Below, piece by piece: positions 46,788 to 57,188 of a stretch of 64,000 bases of DNA (positions are counted from its first letter, which is position 1; every line of letters begins with the position of its first letter). The translations under genes and the position numbers were made by a program. The stretch comes from Verrucomicrobiota bacterium (GTDB taxonomy: Bacteria; Verrucomicrobiota; Verrucomicrobiia; Opitutales; Opitutaceae). Below the pieces are notes generated by a model. The model was not told the DNA's origin. It worked only from the letters and a program-made list of their open reading frames with translations, and searched no databases. The stretch is from assembly GCA_028293545.1 (NCBI GenBank), contig JAQGOP010000052.1, positions 124,001 to 188,000 of the forward strand, given 5' to 3'.

Positions 46788-47915
46788 TCAGCCCACCGCC
46801 ACGAACGGCTCGATCGCGCGAAATTTCGGGAGCAGGCACGCCGCATCCCGCTGCGCGCGGTCGCCGAAAAGATAAACCGCGTAGCCGCCAAAACCGCCGC
46901 CACAGTATTTCCAGGCGAGGGGTCGCAGGTTGTCCGGAAGTGCGGCCCTGGCGTCGCCACTCGCGTCGGGATCCCCGGGCAGGGGCTCCATGCCTTCGGG
47001 ACGCTGGACGTGCTGGTACGACTCGCGCACCGCCTCCGCCAGCAACGCGAGGTCGCTTTTCCAAACCGCTTCGCAGGCAACGGCCCCGGCGCGAACAATC
47101 GCGTCGTAGTCCCGGGAGCGCTTCGCGACATCAGGCGTGTCGTGCGGCGTGCCCGTCCAATAAAGCGCCATGCGCCCGCGGAGGAAATCCCCGTTGTGCT
47201 TCAGCTCCAACCCGGGACGCCGGCCACTGCGCCACACGCAAAGCCCCGTTTCGGCGATGATCGCGGGATCCTGCCAGCCGACTCCCAAATCGAATTCCGC
47301 CAAGACGCCGTCGCGACCATTCAACAGCGCCCACGCGCCGCTGCCGCCGAGACCCGCATTGCGTTCATACGGCCAGTCGCGCAGCGAAACCATCGGCGAG
47401 ATCGCACAGTTGACCACATAGGCGCCCTCCCGCGCAAAACGCGGCACGTCGAGCCACCCTCCCGCGAAGTCCACGCGCAACGGCGCCTCCTCCGGCGCGC
47501 GAATCAGCCGGACAATCTGCGTGGTCGAAACCGGCGAAAATTGCGGCGGCGTTTTCGGGAGCACGACATAGCGCGCTCCCACCTGCGCACAGAGATCGCG
47601 CTTCAGCTGGCTGTACTTGTCGTCGTCCGTCACCGCGAGGATATCCGGGCGCAGCCGGAGAAAGTCCGCCTTGAAATCCAGGCCTTCATCCTGGCCGGTC
47701 CCGACCACGACTTCGTCCACCATGTTGAACGCGGCCAGCAGCGCCCGCTTATGATCGTCAGGCAGCGAACTCCGCCGGTGCTTGTGCAGCCAGAGCACTT
47801 CCGCCGACGCGAACGAAACGGTCAGATGCGCTCCCAGCGCGCGCGCCTCCCGGAAAAACTGGATGTGGCCGGCGTGGACAATGTCGTAACAACCCGAAAC
47901 GAAGACTCTGATCAT
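46788..47915 (-). CDS. Bifunctional protein: HxGH nucleotidyltransferase domain fused to GHMP-family sugar kinase domain
   Basis: N-terminus MIRVFVSGCYDIVHAGHIQFFREARALGA; C-terminal half PLRVDFAGGWLDVP ... NAGLGGSGAWALL ... KYCGGGFGGYAVYLF. Confidence 0.85.
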   Translation of the reverse strand: MIRVFVSGCYDIVHAGHIQFFREARALGAHLTVSFASAEVLWLHKHRRSSLPDDHKRALLAAFNMVDEVVVGTGQDEGLDFKADFLRLRPDILAVTDDDKYSQLKRDLCAQVGARYVVLPKTPPQFSPVSTTQIVRLIRAPEEAPLRVDFAGGWLDVPRFAREGAYVVNCAISPMVSLRDWPYERNAGLGGSGAWALLNGRDGVLAEFDLGVGWQDPAIIAETGLCVWRSGRRPGLELKHNGDFLRGRMALYWTGTPHDTPDVAKRSRDYDAIVRAGAVACEAVWKSDLALLAEAVRESYQHVQRPEGMEPLPGDPDASGDARAALPDNLRPLAWKYCGGGFGGYAVYLFGDRAQRDAACLLPKFRAIEPFVAVG

Positions 47916-48152
47916 GAGGGAAGCACCCAGCGTTTTGGTCCACGGGATGAACCGCGAATCAAAACGAACAGCCTCGCGCTGAATCCTTCCCCGCACCTCG
48001 CTCCCCAGCCAGATCACACGGCGCCGGACCCGATGGCCTCGTCCCACTTTCGGGAAGGCAAGGTTCCACAACCGGACAATTTCCGCATGCCGCGTACATT
48101 CGCGTTATTTCTTCCTGTTGCTCAACAATAACTTAAATACAGTGCAAGGCGC

Positions 48153-48167
48153 TGGCACGCGCGGTGC
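48153..48167 (+). promoter_or_regulatory. Sigma-54 (-24/-12) promoter candidate TGGCACGCGCGGTGC
   Basis: GG-N10-GC exact; upstream palindrome TGTTGCTCAACA (48116-48127); ACTTAAA at the same offset as in the 26363 site. Confidence 0.7.
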
Positions 48168-48236
48168 TAACGCCGGTACGACATTGGCCGCCAAAGATTC
48201 ATTGCCTCTCAAAACTCCGTCTCGGACACCCCCACC

Positions 48237-48503
48237 ATGAAACCCTATCTCCTCGTGCTGCTGATGGCCATCCCCTCGGTGATTGCGAACATCCTGTCCG
48301 CAGAAAACCAGTCGTCCTCCGAAACCTCGACGCTCGCCTGCGAATCCGCCGATCTCACCGCCCCGAAGTCCGCTCCCGCCACGACCCCGTGCGATGGGAC
48401 TCCCGCCGCCGCGCCAGCTCCCGTCCCCGCGCCCGCGAGCCACGCGAAACCTGCTCCCTCCGGCGCCGGCCCTTCGCGACCGATCAAGCCGTGGTTCATG
48501 TAA
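48237..48503 (+). CDS. Small (88 aa) secreted Pro/Ala-rich protein
   Basis: MKPYLLVLLMAIPSVIANILSAENQSSSETSTLACESADLT...PAPVPAPASHAKPAPSGAGPSRPIKPWFM; follows a sigma-54-like promoter. Confidence 0.5.
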   Translation: MKPYLLVLLMAIPSVIANILSAENQSSSETSTLACESADLTAPKSAPATTPCDGTPAAAPAPVPAPASHAKPAPSGAGPSRPIKPWFM

Positions 48504-48591
48504 CGCTCAAATTGCGCCGCAAAAAAATCCCCGCCTTTTCCCCCCAACTTTTCGCCCGCCTGGAAATCCCCCGCTGGAAATTTAACCCCCG

Positions 48592-49257
<666 letters not shown>

Positions 49258-49271
49258 TTTTTTCCCCACCC

Positions 49272-50738
49272 GTGCCCCTACGTCCCTTCCGTTTTTTTGC
49301 GCTTCTCACCGCAGTGCTTCTTCCGCTCGTCGCGCCCGCCCAAAATGTCCTGACGCTGGACGAAGCCATCCGCCTCGCGCTCCTGCACAACCAGCAGGTC
49401 AAGGTGAGTGCCTACGGCCCGAAGATCGAGCGCGCCAATGTCCTCGCCGAATACGGGCGCTTCGATCCGTCGCTCAACTTCAGCCGTTCCTACGCCGAGA
49501 ACGAGGCGCCCGGCGCCATCGTGCCGCCCGCTTCGCGCGCGCTGATCCAGACCGATGACTACGGGGTTTCCGTCGACGGGCTTTCCCCGTGGGGCTTGAA
49601 CTACAGCATCGGCGCGACCGCGGAAAATTACCGCGGCACGTTTAACGGGTTCGGGGACAGCTACGCGACGTTTGCCGGGGTCAGCGTCACCCAGCCTCTC
49701 CTCCGCGGTTTCGGCTTTGGCGCCAATCTCGCCAGCCTCCGCATCGCGAAGGCCAACCGCGGGATTTCCGACTGGCAGCACAAGCAGACCGTCATCGACA
49801 CCGTCACCCGCGTCATTTTCGGCTACAACAATCTCCAGCAGGCCCGGGCCAACCTCCGGATCGCCACGCTGTCCCGCGACCTGGCGGCCCAGCTGCTGGA
49901 CGAAAATGAAAAACGCCATCGCGTGGGGTCGATGTCCGAATCCGACGTCACGACCGCTCGCTCGCGCGTCGCGGACCGCGAGGAATCGATCCTCATCGCC
50001 GATCGGAATTTCCACGACATCGAGAACCAGCTTCGCCTGCTCATCGGCCAAAATGTTTTCGCCGTGAACGGCCCTGAGCTTGTCACCGAGGAGCTGGCGC
50101 CAGCGCCGGACATGATCGTCGATCCCGCTGCCGACCTCAAAATCGCCTACGACATCCGTCCCGACTACCAGGCCCAGCGCCTCGGCGTGACGATCAACCG
50201 CGCCTCCCTAGCCGCGGCGAAGAACCAGCTCCTGCCCCGGGTCGATGTCGTCGGCAGTTACGGCTACGGCGGGCTCGACCCGACATTTCGCACCGCGCGG
50301 CAGCAGCTGCGCGACGAGGATGCGCGCAATTATTCCATCGGGGTGGTGGTACGCGTGCCGCTCACGTTTTCCGAAGGCCGCGGCCGGGCCCGTTCCGCGC
50401 AGCTGACGGTGCGCCAGTCCGAGGCCGACTTGGTGCGCAAGGAACTCGATATCGCGCTGAGCGTGACTGCGGCTGCCGGGCAGATTGAAACCACCAAGCT
50501 GCGCGTGGTGGCCACGCGCCGCGCGCTCGACATGCAGCAGCAGGCGCTGAACGACGAGCAGAAGAAATTGAAGGCCGGCACGAGCAACACGTTTTTCGTT
50601 TCGCAGGAGCAGGGCTTGCTCGCCGCGGCGCAGAACAATTATGCCCGCGCCCTCGCCGACCAGCGCCGCGCGCAGGCCAACTACGACGCCGAAATCGGCC
50701 GGACGCTCGAGCGCAACAATCTCACGGTCGCGAAATAG
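49272..50738 (+). CDS. TolC-like outer membrane efflux protein
   Basis: In-frame GTG at 49272 starts signal peptide (V/M)PLRPFRFFALLTAVLLPLVAPAQNVLTLDEAIRLALLHNQQVKV; duplicated TolC-like repeats. Upstream part of the track ORF overlaps the ATPase gene and is rejected. Confidence 0.9.
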   Translation: MPLRPFRFFALLTAVLLPLVAPAQNVLTLDEAIRLALLHNQQVKVSAYGPKIERANVLAEYGRFDPSLNFSRSYAENEAPGAIVPPASRALIQTDDYGVSVDGLSPWGLNYSIGATAENYRGTFNGFGDSYATFAGVSVTQPLLRGFGFGANLASLRIAKANRGISDWQHKQTVIDTVTRVIFGYNNLQQARANLRIATLSRDLAAQLLDENEKRHRVGSMSESDVTTARSRVADREESILIADRNFHDIENQLRLLIGQNVFAVNGPELVTEELAPAPDMIVDPAADLKIAYDIRPDYQAQRLGVTINRASLAAAKNQLLPRVDVVGSYGYGGLDPTFRTARQQLRDEDARNYSIGVVVRVPLTFSEGRGRARSAQLTVRQSEADLVRKELDIALSVTAAAGQIETTKLRVVATRRALDMQQQALNDEQKKLKAGTSNTFFVSQEQGLLAAAQNNYARALADQRRAQANYDAEIGRTLERNNLTVAK

Positions 50739-50748
50739 TTCGTCACGA

Positions 50749-50842
50749 GGTGGAGCGACTTCTCCGCAAGGCGCTGTTGGGCTCCGTTCACGTTTAAATG
50801 CGGACGGAGCCGCTCAACGCGTTGGGGACAACGCGCTCCACC
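50749..50842. repeat. Palindromic repeat family 3, unit 1 (94 bp)
   Basis: GGTGGAGCG...CGCTCCACC terminal inverted ends; near-identical to 50879-50972. Confidence 0.9.
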
Positions 50843-50878
50843 TTCCGGAATGAGCGACACGTTCCGTCTCGGCGCAGC

Positions 50879-50972
50879 GGTGGAGCGACTTCTCCGCAAG
50901 GCGCTGTTTAGCTCCGTCCACGTATAAATGCAGACGCAGCCGCTCAGCGCGTTGGGGACAACGCGCTCCACC
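50879..50972. repeat. Palindromic repeat family 3, unit 2 (94 bp)
   Basis: Same length as unit 1 with 7 substitutions by direct comparison. Confidence 0.9.
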
Positions 50973-51104
50973 TTCGAATTTTCATGGCCGCCAATTGGGT
51001 TTCCGCGCGGGGCGAAAACCTTCTGCTTGCACTCGGCGCGGCGCGCACCTGATAACTTTGCGTGATGGGGCTGCGCGGCGCACCCCGCGCCCTACCCCTC
51101 CTGC

Positions 51105-52052
51105 ATGGCTGCCACGCTTTCCCGGCAAAAACTTCTGCGCGAATGGAAACTCTATTTCTTCGTGCTGCCATCGCTCGTGATGGTCCTGGTCTTTTCCTAC
51201 TTCCCGGCGAGCAGCGCAGTCTACCACAGTTTTTTTGAATGGGCCGGCGGGGACACGAAGCAGCTGATCGGCTTGGATAATTTCCGCCGCGCCTTCCACG
51301 ACCAGGTCCTGCTGGATTCGTTTCTCACGGTCAGCGTCCTGATCATCTTCAACCTCATCCAGATGATCCCCTCGATCCTGCTGGCGGTGCTGATCCACCG
51401 CCTGCGGAGCGACCGGTGGCAGTACATTTATCGTGTGCTGGTGGTCGTGCCGATGATCGTCCCCGGCCTCGTGCGGCTTTTCATCTGGAAGTTTTTCTTC
51501 GACCCCAACCTCGGCGCACTGAATGGGGTGCTGAACTTCACCGGCCTCAAGAATGTGCTCGTGTGGCTCGACCATGTTTTCGGGTGGAACGTATTTTTTG
51601 CCAACGTCCCGATCGGCTGGCTCTCGCAACCCGAGCTGATCCTGCCCTCGTTGTTCCTGTGGGGTTTCCCGTGGATCGGCGCCGTGGGCGTGCTCATCTT
51701 CCTCGCGGGCCTGCAGTCCATCGGGCAGGAAGTCTATGAAGCCGCGGAAATCGACGGCGTCGGCCCGCTCGGGAAGTTCATTTATATCGAGCTGCCGTTG
51801 ATCCTCACGCAGGTCCGCCTGAGCCTGGTGCTGCTGATCGTGGCGACGCTCGGCGGCTATGGCCTCCAGCTCCAGTTGCTCAACGAATACGGCGGACCCG
51901 GCGGACGCGGCATGGTGCCGGGCCTCTGGATGTACAACCGGGCGTTCTATGCCGGCGAATTTGGCTACGCCTGCGCGATCGGCATGATCCTGTTCGCGTT
52001 CATCCTCCTCCTCACGTTCATCAACAACCGCTACGTGCGGATCGACAAATGA
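51105..52052 (+). CDS. Sugar ABC transporter permease (MalF/UgpA type)
   Basis: Six-TM permease; EAA loop YEAAEIDGVGPLGKFIYIELPLI. Confidence 0.93.
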   Translation: MAATLSRQKLLREWKLYFFVLPSLVMVLVFSYFPASSAVYHSFFEWAGGDTKQLIGLDNFRRAFHDQVLLDSFLTVSVLIIFNLIQMIPSILLAVLIHRLRSDRWQYIYRVLVVVPMIVPGLVRLFIWKFFFDPNLGALNGVLNFTGLKNVLVWLDHVFGWNVFFANVPIGWLSQPELILPSLFLWGFPWIGAVGVLIFLAGLQSIGQEVYEAAEIDGVGPLGKFIYIELPLILTQVRLSLVLLIVATLGGYGLQLQLLNEYGGPGGRGMVPGLWMYNRAFYAGEFGYACAIGMILFAFILLLTFINNRYVRIDK

Positions 52053-52897
52053 GCGCCGTCGCCCCCGCTGTCCGCTCCGACTTCCGCCGCGACTGGTCGA
52101 AGCACATTTTCATCCTGTTCTTCATCCTGATTGAGCTGTTCCCGCTCTACATGATGTTCCAGGTCTCGTTTAAGGATAACTCGACCTTCATCCGCCAGCC
52201 TTGGCTGCCGTCGAGCCCGATTTCGTGGCACTGGGAAAACTGGGCCTTCGCGTTCAAGCTCGTCCTCCCGTACATCGCCAACACCGTCTTCGTCGCCGTG
52301 ACCGGCACGGTGGCCTCGCTCTTCCTCGCGATCCTCGGCGCTTATTTTTTCGCGCGCCACAAGCTGCCGTGCAGCGGCCTCCTCTGGGCCGCGTTCCTCG
52401 CGCTCATGCTCATGCCGGGCGTCGTCAATATCACGCCGCTCTTCATGCTGCTGAAGTCCCTGAAGCTGCTGAACACGCTGTGGGCGCTGGTGCTCGTCGG
52501 GATCGCGGGTGGCCAGGTCTTCAATATTTTTGTGCTGCGCAATTTCATCGAGGACCTGCCGCGGGACCTGTTCGAAGCCGCGGAAGTCGACGGCGCGTCC
52601 CATCTCCAGCAGGTGGTCAACATCGTGATCCCGATGTCGGGCCCGATCATTGGCACGCTCGCGATCCTTTCTTTCCTCGCGATGTGGAATGACTTCCTGC
52701 TCCCGCTGATCGTGCTGCGCGACCAGGATCTCTTCACGCTCGGCGTGGGCTTGATTTACCTCGATGGGGAATACGTGAAGCAGTGGGGCCAGATCATGGC
52801 CGCCTATTTCGTGGCCTCGATCCCGCTGATCGTGGTCTTCCTCTTCACGATGCGCCTCTTCGTGCGCGGCCTGTCCGCCGGCGCGATCAAGGGTTGA
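52049..52897 (+). CDS. Sugar ABC transporter permease (MalG/UgpE type)
   Basis: EAA loop FEAAEVDGASHLQQVVNIVIPMSGPII; ATGA overlap with the preceding permease. Confidence 0.93.
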   Translation: MSAVAPAVRSDFRRDWSKHIFILFFILIELFPLYMMFQVSFKDNSTFIRQPWLPSSPISWHWENWAFAFKLVLPYIANTVFVAVTGTVASLFLAILGAYFFARHKLPCSGLLWAAFLALMLMPGVVNITPLFMLLKSLKLLNTLWALVLVGIAGGQVFNIFVLRNFIEDLPRDLFEAAEVDGASHLQQVVNIVIPMSGPIIGTLAILSFLAMWNDFLLPLIVLRDQDLFTLGVGLIYLDGEYVKQWGQIMAAYFVASIPLIVVFLFTMRLFVRGLSAGAIKG

Positions 52898-52928
52898 GGG
52901 CGGCCCGCCTGCTCCGGCGCCGGGCATG

Positions 52929-52958
52929 AAAAAGCCGCGCCGTTGGGACGGCGCGGCT
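52929..52958 (-). terminator. Rho-independent terminator for the minus-strand ECF sigma gene
   Basis: 11-bp stem AGCCGCGCCGT-tggg-ACGGCGCGGCT; reads as GC stem followed by TTTTT on the minus strand. Confidence 0.85.
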
Positions 52959-52981
52959 CGGAATGATTTCTATCTTCAGCC

Positions 52982-53746
52982 TTAAGCGGTCGCGATGGAC
53001 GGACGGCCGTAGCTCGAGCGGGTCGGGATGAACCAATCGGACGGGGCGGACTCCGGCGCGAATTCCGGGCAGGCCTGGGCGAGCAGCGCGCGGAGGTTTT
53101 CGCGGGCGCGGGCGATGCGGCTCTTGACCGTGCCCACGTTGATGCCGAGCGCCGTGGCGATTTCCTCGTATGAGCGATTCAGGATGTTGCGCAGCGTGAG
53201 AATCTCACGGTGGCGGGCATCGAGCTGGCTCATGCAGGTGTTGATGAGGTTGGAGAACTCACCGGTCGCGGCTTCCTGGGCGGGATCCTGCCCGACGTCG
53301 GCGACGAGGTCGGAGAAGGTGCCGTCGTTTTCCTCACCGAGCGCGCAGTCAAGCGAGAGCGAATCCTGGCGACGGCGGCGGAAGAAGTACCAGTAACGGT
53401 TGCGCGCCAGGTTGACCGCGATGCGGTACAGCCAGGTGGCAAGCGAAGAGTCGCCGCGGAAACGGCCGAGGCCGCGGTGGGCGCGGATAAACGTGTCCTG
53501 GGTGATCTCTTCGGCATCGGCATGATTGCGGAGCAGGCCGAGCGTGACCGTGAAGATCTTGGCGCGATAGCGCTCCATGATCTCGACGAAGGCGGCATCG
53601 TCACCGTTGTTGAAGCGTTCGACGAGCCCCGCATCGATGACGGCTTCAGACGCCGAGTTCGACGGCACTTCGGCCGCCTTGGCGCTGGCCGAACGGCGCT
53701 GCTTGATCGTGTGGGGAGTCCCGAGTCCAGAGGAAGCTGAGTACAT
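52982..53746 (-). CDS. ECF sigma factor, RpoE-like
   Basis: Region 2 ADAEEITQDTFIRAHRGLGRFRGDSSLATWLYRIAVNLARNRYW; region 4 SYEEIATALGINVGTVKSRIARARENLRALL. Confidence 0.94.
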   Translation of the reverse strand: MYSASSGLGTPHTIKQRRSASAKAAEVPSNSASEAVIDAGLVERFNNGDDAAFVEIMERYRAKIFTVTLGLLRNHADAEEITQDTFIRAHRGLGRFRGDSSLATWLYRIAVNLARNRYWYFFRRRRQDSLSLDCALGEENDGTFSDLVADVGQDPAQEAATGEFSNLINTCMSQLDARHREILTLRNILNRSYEEIATALGINVGTVKSRIARARENLRALLAQACPEFAPESAPSDWFIPTRSSYGRPSIATA

Positions 53747-54071
53747 GAGAGGAAGAGGAGTTGAAGTTGCGGTTGGTATGGCTGGTTACGCCGAACCTAT
53801 TACCTTGATACGTGCCAACCTCCTTCCCCGATCTCGCAAGTAGCTGCACAAAAGCACTTAGAAAAATATCCAACGATTCTCGAACGCGAAATTTTCCTGG
53901 GATTTCGTGCAAAAAGAGCGACGAGTTTGGGCGTTCTTGCAAAGCGCAGGTGTGGGTCCGGACGTAAATTTTCAGTCGCGAACGGCCGTACGCGGGGAGG
54001 TCTCGATACGAAGCCCCCGAACCTTGCGCTTTTTTGCGGCCCACCTTCCGGGGTTGGCGATTTCGAGAGCC

Positions 54072-55196
54072 TTACCCTTTCAAGCTTAAGAACGCCGCGA
54101 GCGCTTTGATCGCCGGCGACGCACTGTTCCCGCGACGGACGCTGCGTCCCATGACGCGCAGCTTTTTCGCGACGCGATCCGCCTTCGGGTCCACGTGGCC
54201 GACCAAATCCAAGTCAGCCAGCATCGGCAACGCGTAGTAGCCGCGGGTGCGTTTGTGGGGCGGGGTATAAACCTCCCACGTGTAATCGAAGCCCCACAGC
54301 GCCGAGGTCACGCGGCGATCGTAGATCAACGGATCCAAGGGCGCGAGAAGCAGCGACGCCGCGGGACTCGCGTTTGCGCCGACAGCCGCGTCGAAGATCG
54401 GCACGTCCTCGCGCAAGCAGTACAACATCGGGCAACCCTCGATCTTGACCGGCTGCACCATGTCGTCGACCAGCGGAAGTTCATCCCGCTTCAGCATGAC
54501 CAGCCGCCGCTGGCGCAGCTTCAGGAGCGCCTCCCAGCGCGCCGTTTCCTTCTTCGTTGGCATCGATAATTTCAACACTCCCGCGGGCAGCACGCGCTCG
54601 GGTAAATCGTAATAGCGCCGATTCCCCTCGCCGCGCTGCGCGATCAAGAGGCGCCCGTGAAAAAAAAGTTTCTGCAGCGTGGCCTTCGCCAGCGTCGCCG
54701 AGCCCCACACTTTGCGCGCGGATCGCGGATCGTCGAATGCGTCGGAATTCAACGGTCCGCGCTCCGCGACCGCCGCGAGCAGCGATGGCGCCAGCTTTTG
54801 CTCGCGCGGGGTCAGGCGTCCCGACCAAGCGCCGGTCCGCCGCGTCCGCGCGAGGTTGGCCGCAATCAGGTGCGGCCAGGCGTCGAGGGGAAAAGCCACC
54901 AACGTGTGCGCGGTGGGCAGGTGATGCTCGAACGCCACGCGTGCGTGCGCCGGCAGAGGCTTGTCCGTCCCGTGCAAGTGGCGCATCAAATCGCCCTCGC
55001 GATAACCCGCGACGCGATTGCGCGCGATGAGGTCATGCATGCGCCCGCAGACATTGATCGGGTCGATCTGGATGTATCCGTGATGCGCGAGCGCAGTCGC
55101 CAGGTCCGGAGCCGGCGAATCCAGCAGCAGCGCACGGCGATGAAACCGCCGGGCAGCCGCAGGGGTGACAGGGAGCGGAGGAGGCAGCGTGGACAT
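54072..55196 (-). CDS. YcaQ/AlkX-like winged-helix DNA glycosylase family protein
   Basis: HHGYIQIDPINVCGRMHDLIARNR (QxD motif), HTH_42-type architecture. Confidence 0.75.
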   Translation of the reverse strand: MSTLPPPLPVTPAAARRFHRRALLLDSPAPDLATALAHHGYIQIDPINVCGRMHDLIARNRVAGYREGDLMRHLHGTDKPLPAHARVAFEHHLPTAHTLVAFPLDAWPHLIAANLARTRRTGAWSGRLTPREQKLAPSLLAAVAERGPLNSDAFDDPRSARKVWGSATLAKATLQKLFFHGRLLIAQRGEGNRRYYDLPERVLPAGVLKLSMPTKKETARWEALLKLRQRRLVMLKRDELPLVDDMVQPVKIEGCPMLYCLREDVPIFDAAVGANASPAASLLLAPLDPLIYDRRVTSALWGFDYTWEVYTPPHKRTRGYYALPMLADLDLVGHVDPKADRVAKKLRVMGRSVRRGNSASPAIKALAAFLSLKG

Positions 55197-55346
55197 TTCG
55201 ACCAGCCGAACCTGCCATGGATTTCCGCGCTGTCCACTCGCACGGCGCCCCGAGGCAGGCCGAAGGGCGGTTAAATTCCGGGATCGGAACCTTTCGCGCT
55301 ACGGCGGGGAATTCCACCATTGGCAGCGTCGGCGTTCGGCGCTTGA

Positions 55347-56984
55347 GTGCGGGCCTTGAGCGTCCGTCATGAATCGCCGCGCAGCTTGTCGCTGACCCCG
55401 CTCTCGATCGCGTTCGCCTTCGCCGTCGCGGGCTTTGCGTGGTGGCGGTTTTCCGACAACACCGCCGACAACGATCTTTGGGGTCATGTGCTCTACGGGC
55501 AGAGGATGCTCGCGCTGGGGCACCTCGAACGGGTCGATCCGTTCAGCTGGACGGCAGGTGCGGCACCGTGGATCAACCATGAAGTCCTCGCCGAGATCGC
55601 CTTGGGCTGGACTCATCGCGTCGCGGGGCCCGTGGGACTGTGGGTCTTTGCCCTCGTGATGTCCGCGGCCACGATCGCCTGCGCTCTTTGGGAAGCCTGG
55701 CGCGAAGACCGCCGACCCGGCAGCGGCTTCGTCGTGCTGGGTTTGTTCGCCGTCTCGACGAACGGCATTGCCCTCGGTTTTTCCGTCAGGCCCCAGCTCT
55801 TCACCATGCTCGCGCTGGTGCTGCTGCTCGCGCAGATGCGGCGACTCGCCGCCGAGCGGCTTTGGCCGCTGCTCACTTTGCCACCGATGTTTTTGGTGTG
55901 GATCAACACCCATGGAGGAGTGCTCGCGGGATTGCTGCTGCTGGTCACCGCCGCGGCGGCCAGCGCGGTCCCGCCGGGGTGGTTGAAGCGCGCAGCCGCG
56001 AATCGCTCTTCCACGATCCCGCGGAATTTCCTGGGGGCTTTCGCGCTCTGCCTGGTCGCATCACTTTTCACGCCGTGGGGTGCGGAAAGCCTGCGCTGGC
56101 TGGTCGCGTCGGTCGGCTATGCGCGCCCGGAGATCACCGAGTGGCGCCCGACGCCGTTCACCCCCGCGTTCGCGACATTCTGGCTGGTAGCGGCGCTCAG
56201 CGTCGCATCGTGGCTGCTAAGCCGGCGCGATCGGCGCACATGGGAAGGCGCGATCCTGGTCGTGCTGCTCGCGATGGCGTGCAAGCACCAGCGACACGTG
56301 CCGCTGTTCTGCCTCGCCAATCTCGTCCTCACGGCACCGCACCTCTTCGAATCGCTGCAACGGCTCCGCGAACCCTCCGCCCGCCTGCTCGATCTGTTTC
56401 GTCGAAGCAGCGTTCGGGCCGGGTGCACCGTCCTGCTCCTCTCGGCCACGGTTGCAGCGCTGATCGCGAGCGGGCGCCCGCCGCGCGAACGCCCGTGGGA
56501 GATCGAAGTCGAGCGCGACCAGTTTCCGTGTGCGGCGCTGGGTTTCCTCAAGGCGCATCCGCTGGACGGCAACCTCCTCGTGTTTTTCGACTGGGGCCAG
56601 CAGGCGATGTGGGAGTTGCCGCGGAACCGCGTCTCCTTCGACGGACGCTTCGATACGGTTTACCCACGCGCGCTGATCGATGCGCACTGGAAATTTTACC
56701 GCGGCGAAACCATCGATCGGTCGGTGCTCGATCTCAACCGCGCCGACTTCGCCCTCCTTCCCACCACTTCCGGAGGGGCGACGCAGTTGCTCTCCCTCGG
56801 CTGGACCGAAATCTACGTCGATCCCCTGGCCACGATTCTCGTCCGACAATTGTCCGCGCAATCGTCGCTCCGCCAACTGGTCCTCCCGATTAAAGCAGGC
56901 CTCCCGGCCGTGAAAGGTCGGGAAATTTTCCCGCGGACTCCATCATCCCTCGCCCACCCGTCGCCAAGTCGTCTGCGGCCTTGA
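55347..56984 (+). CDS. Polytopic membrane protein, uncharacterised
   Basis: Multiple TM segments, NDLWGHVLYGQRML and WINHEVLAEIALG; ~100-aa soluble C-terminus. Start approximate. Confidence 0.75.
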   Translation: MRALSVRHESPRSLSLTPLSIAFAFAVAGFAWWRFSDNTADNDLWGHVLYGQRMLALGHLERVDPFSWTAGAAPWINHEVLAEIALGWTHRVAGPVGLWVFALVMSAATIACALWEAWREDRRPGSGFVVLGLFAVSTNGIALGFSVRPQLFTMLALVLLLAQMRRLAAERLWPLLTLPPMFLVWINTHGGVLAGLLLLVTAAAASAVPPGWLKRAAANRSSTIPRNFLGAFALCLVASLFTPWGAESLRWLVASVGYARPEITEWRPTPFTPAFATFWLVAALSVASWLLSRRDRRTWEGAILVVLLAMACKHQRHVPLFCLANLVLTAPHLFESLQRLREPSARLLDLFRRSSVRAGCTVLLLSATVAALIASGRPPRERPWEIEVERDQFPCAALGFLKAHPLDGNLLVFFDWGQQAMWELPRNRVSFDGRFDTVYPRALIDAHWKFYRGETIDRSVLDLNRADFALLPTTSGGATQLLSLGWTEIYVDPLATILVRQLSAQSSLRQLVLPIKAGLPAVKGREIFPRTPSSLAHPSPSRLRP

Positions 56985-57188
56985 GCCGGGCGGCCATTCT
57001 CCGGATAGGTCCGCCTCTGTGGCCTCGGCAACCCTGTGGCCCCGGTGACAAAAGTCCGTCGCCGAAAGTGAAGTTGAACCGCCGTTTTCTGCGGCAATAT
57101 TCCGATGGTTTCCGCGTTTCGCAAAATCGCGGAAAGAAACGACCGGATGATTTTTTCCGTGCACCGGCGCGATCGGCCCACGTAATCA

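Noticed and set aside
53780-53840. Minus-strand TTGGCACGTATCAAGG upstream of the RpoE-like gene as a sigma-54 promoter
   Set aside because: No GC at the required N10 distance from GG.
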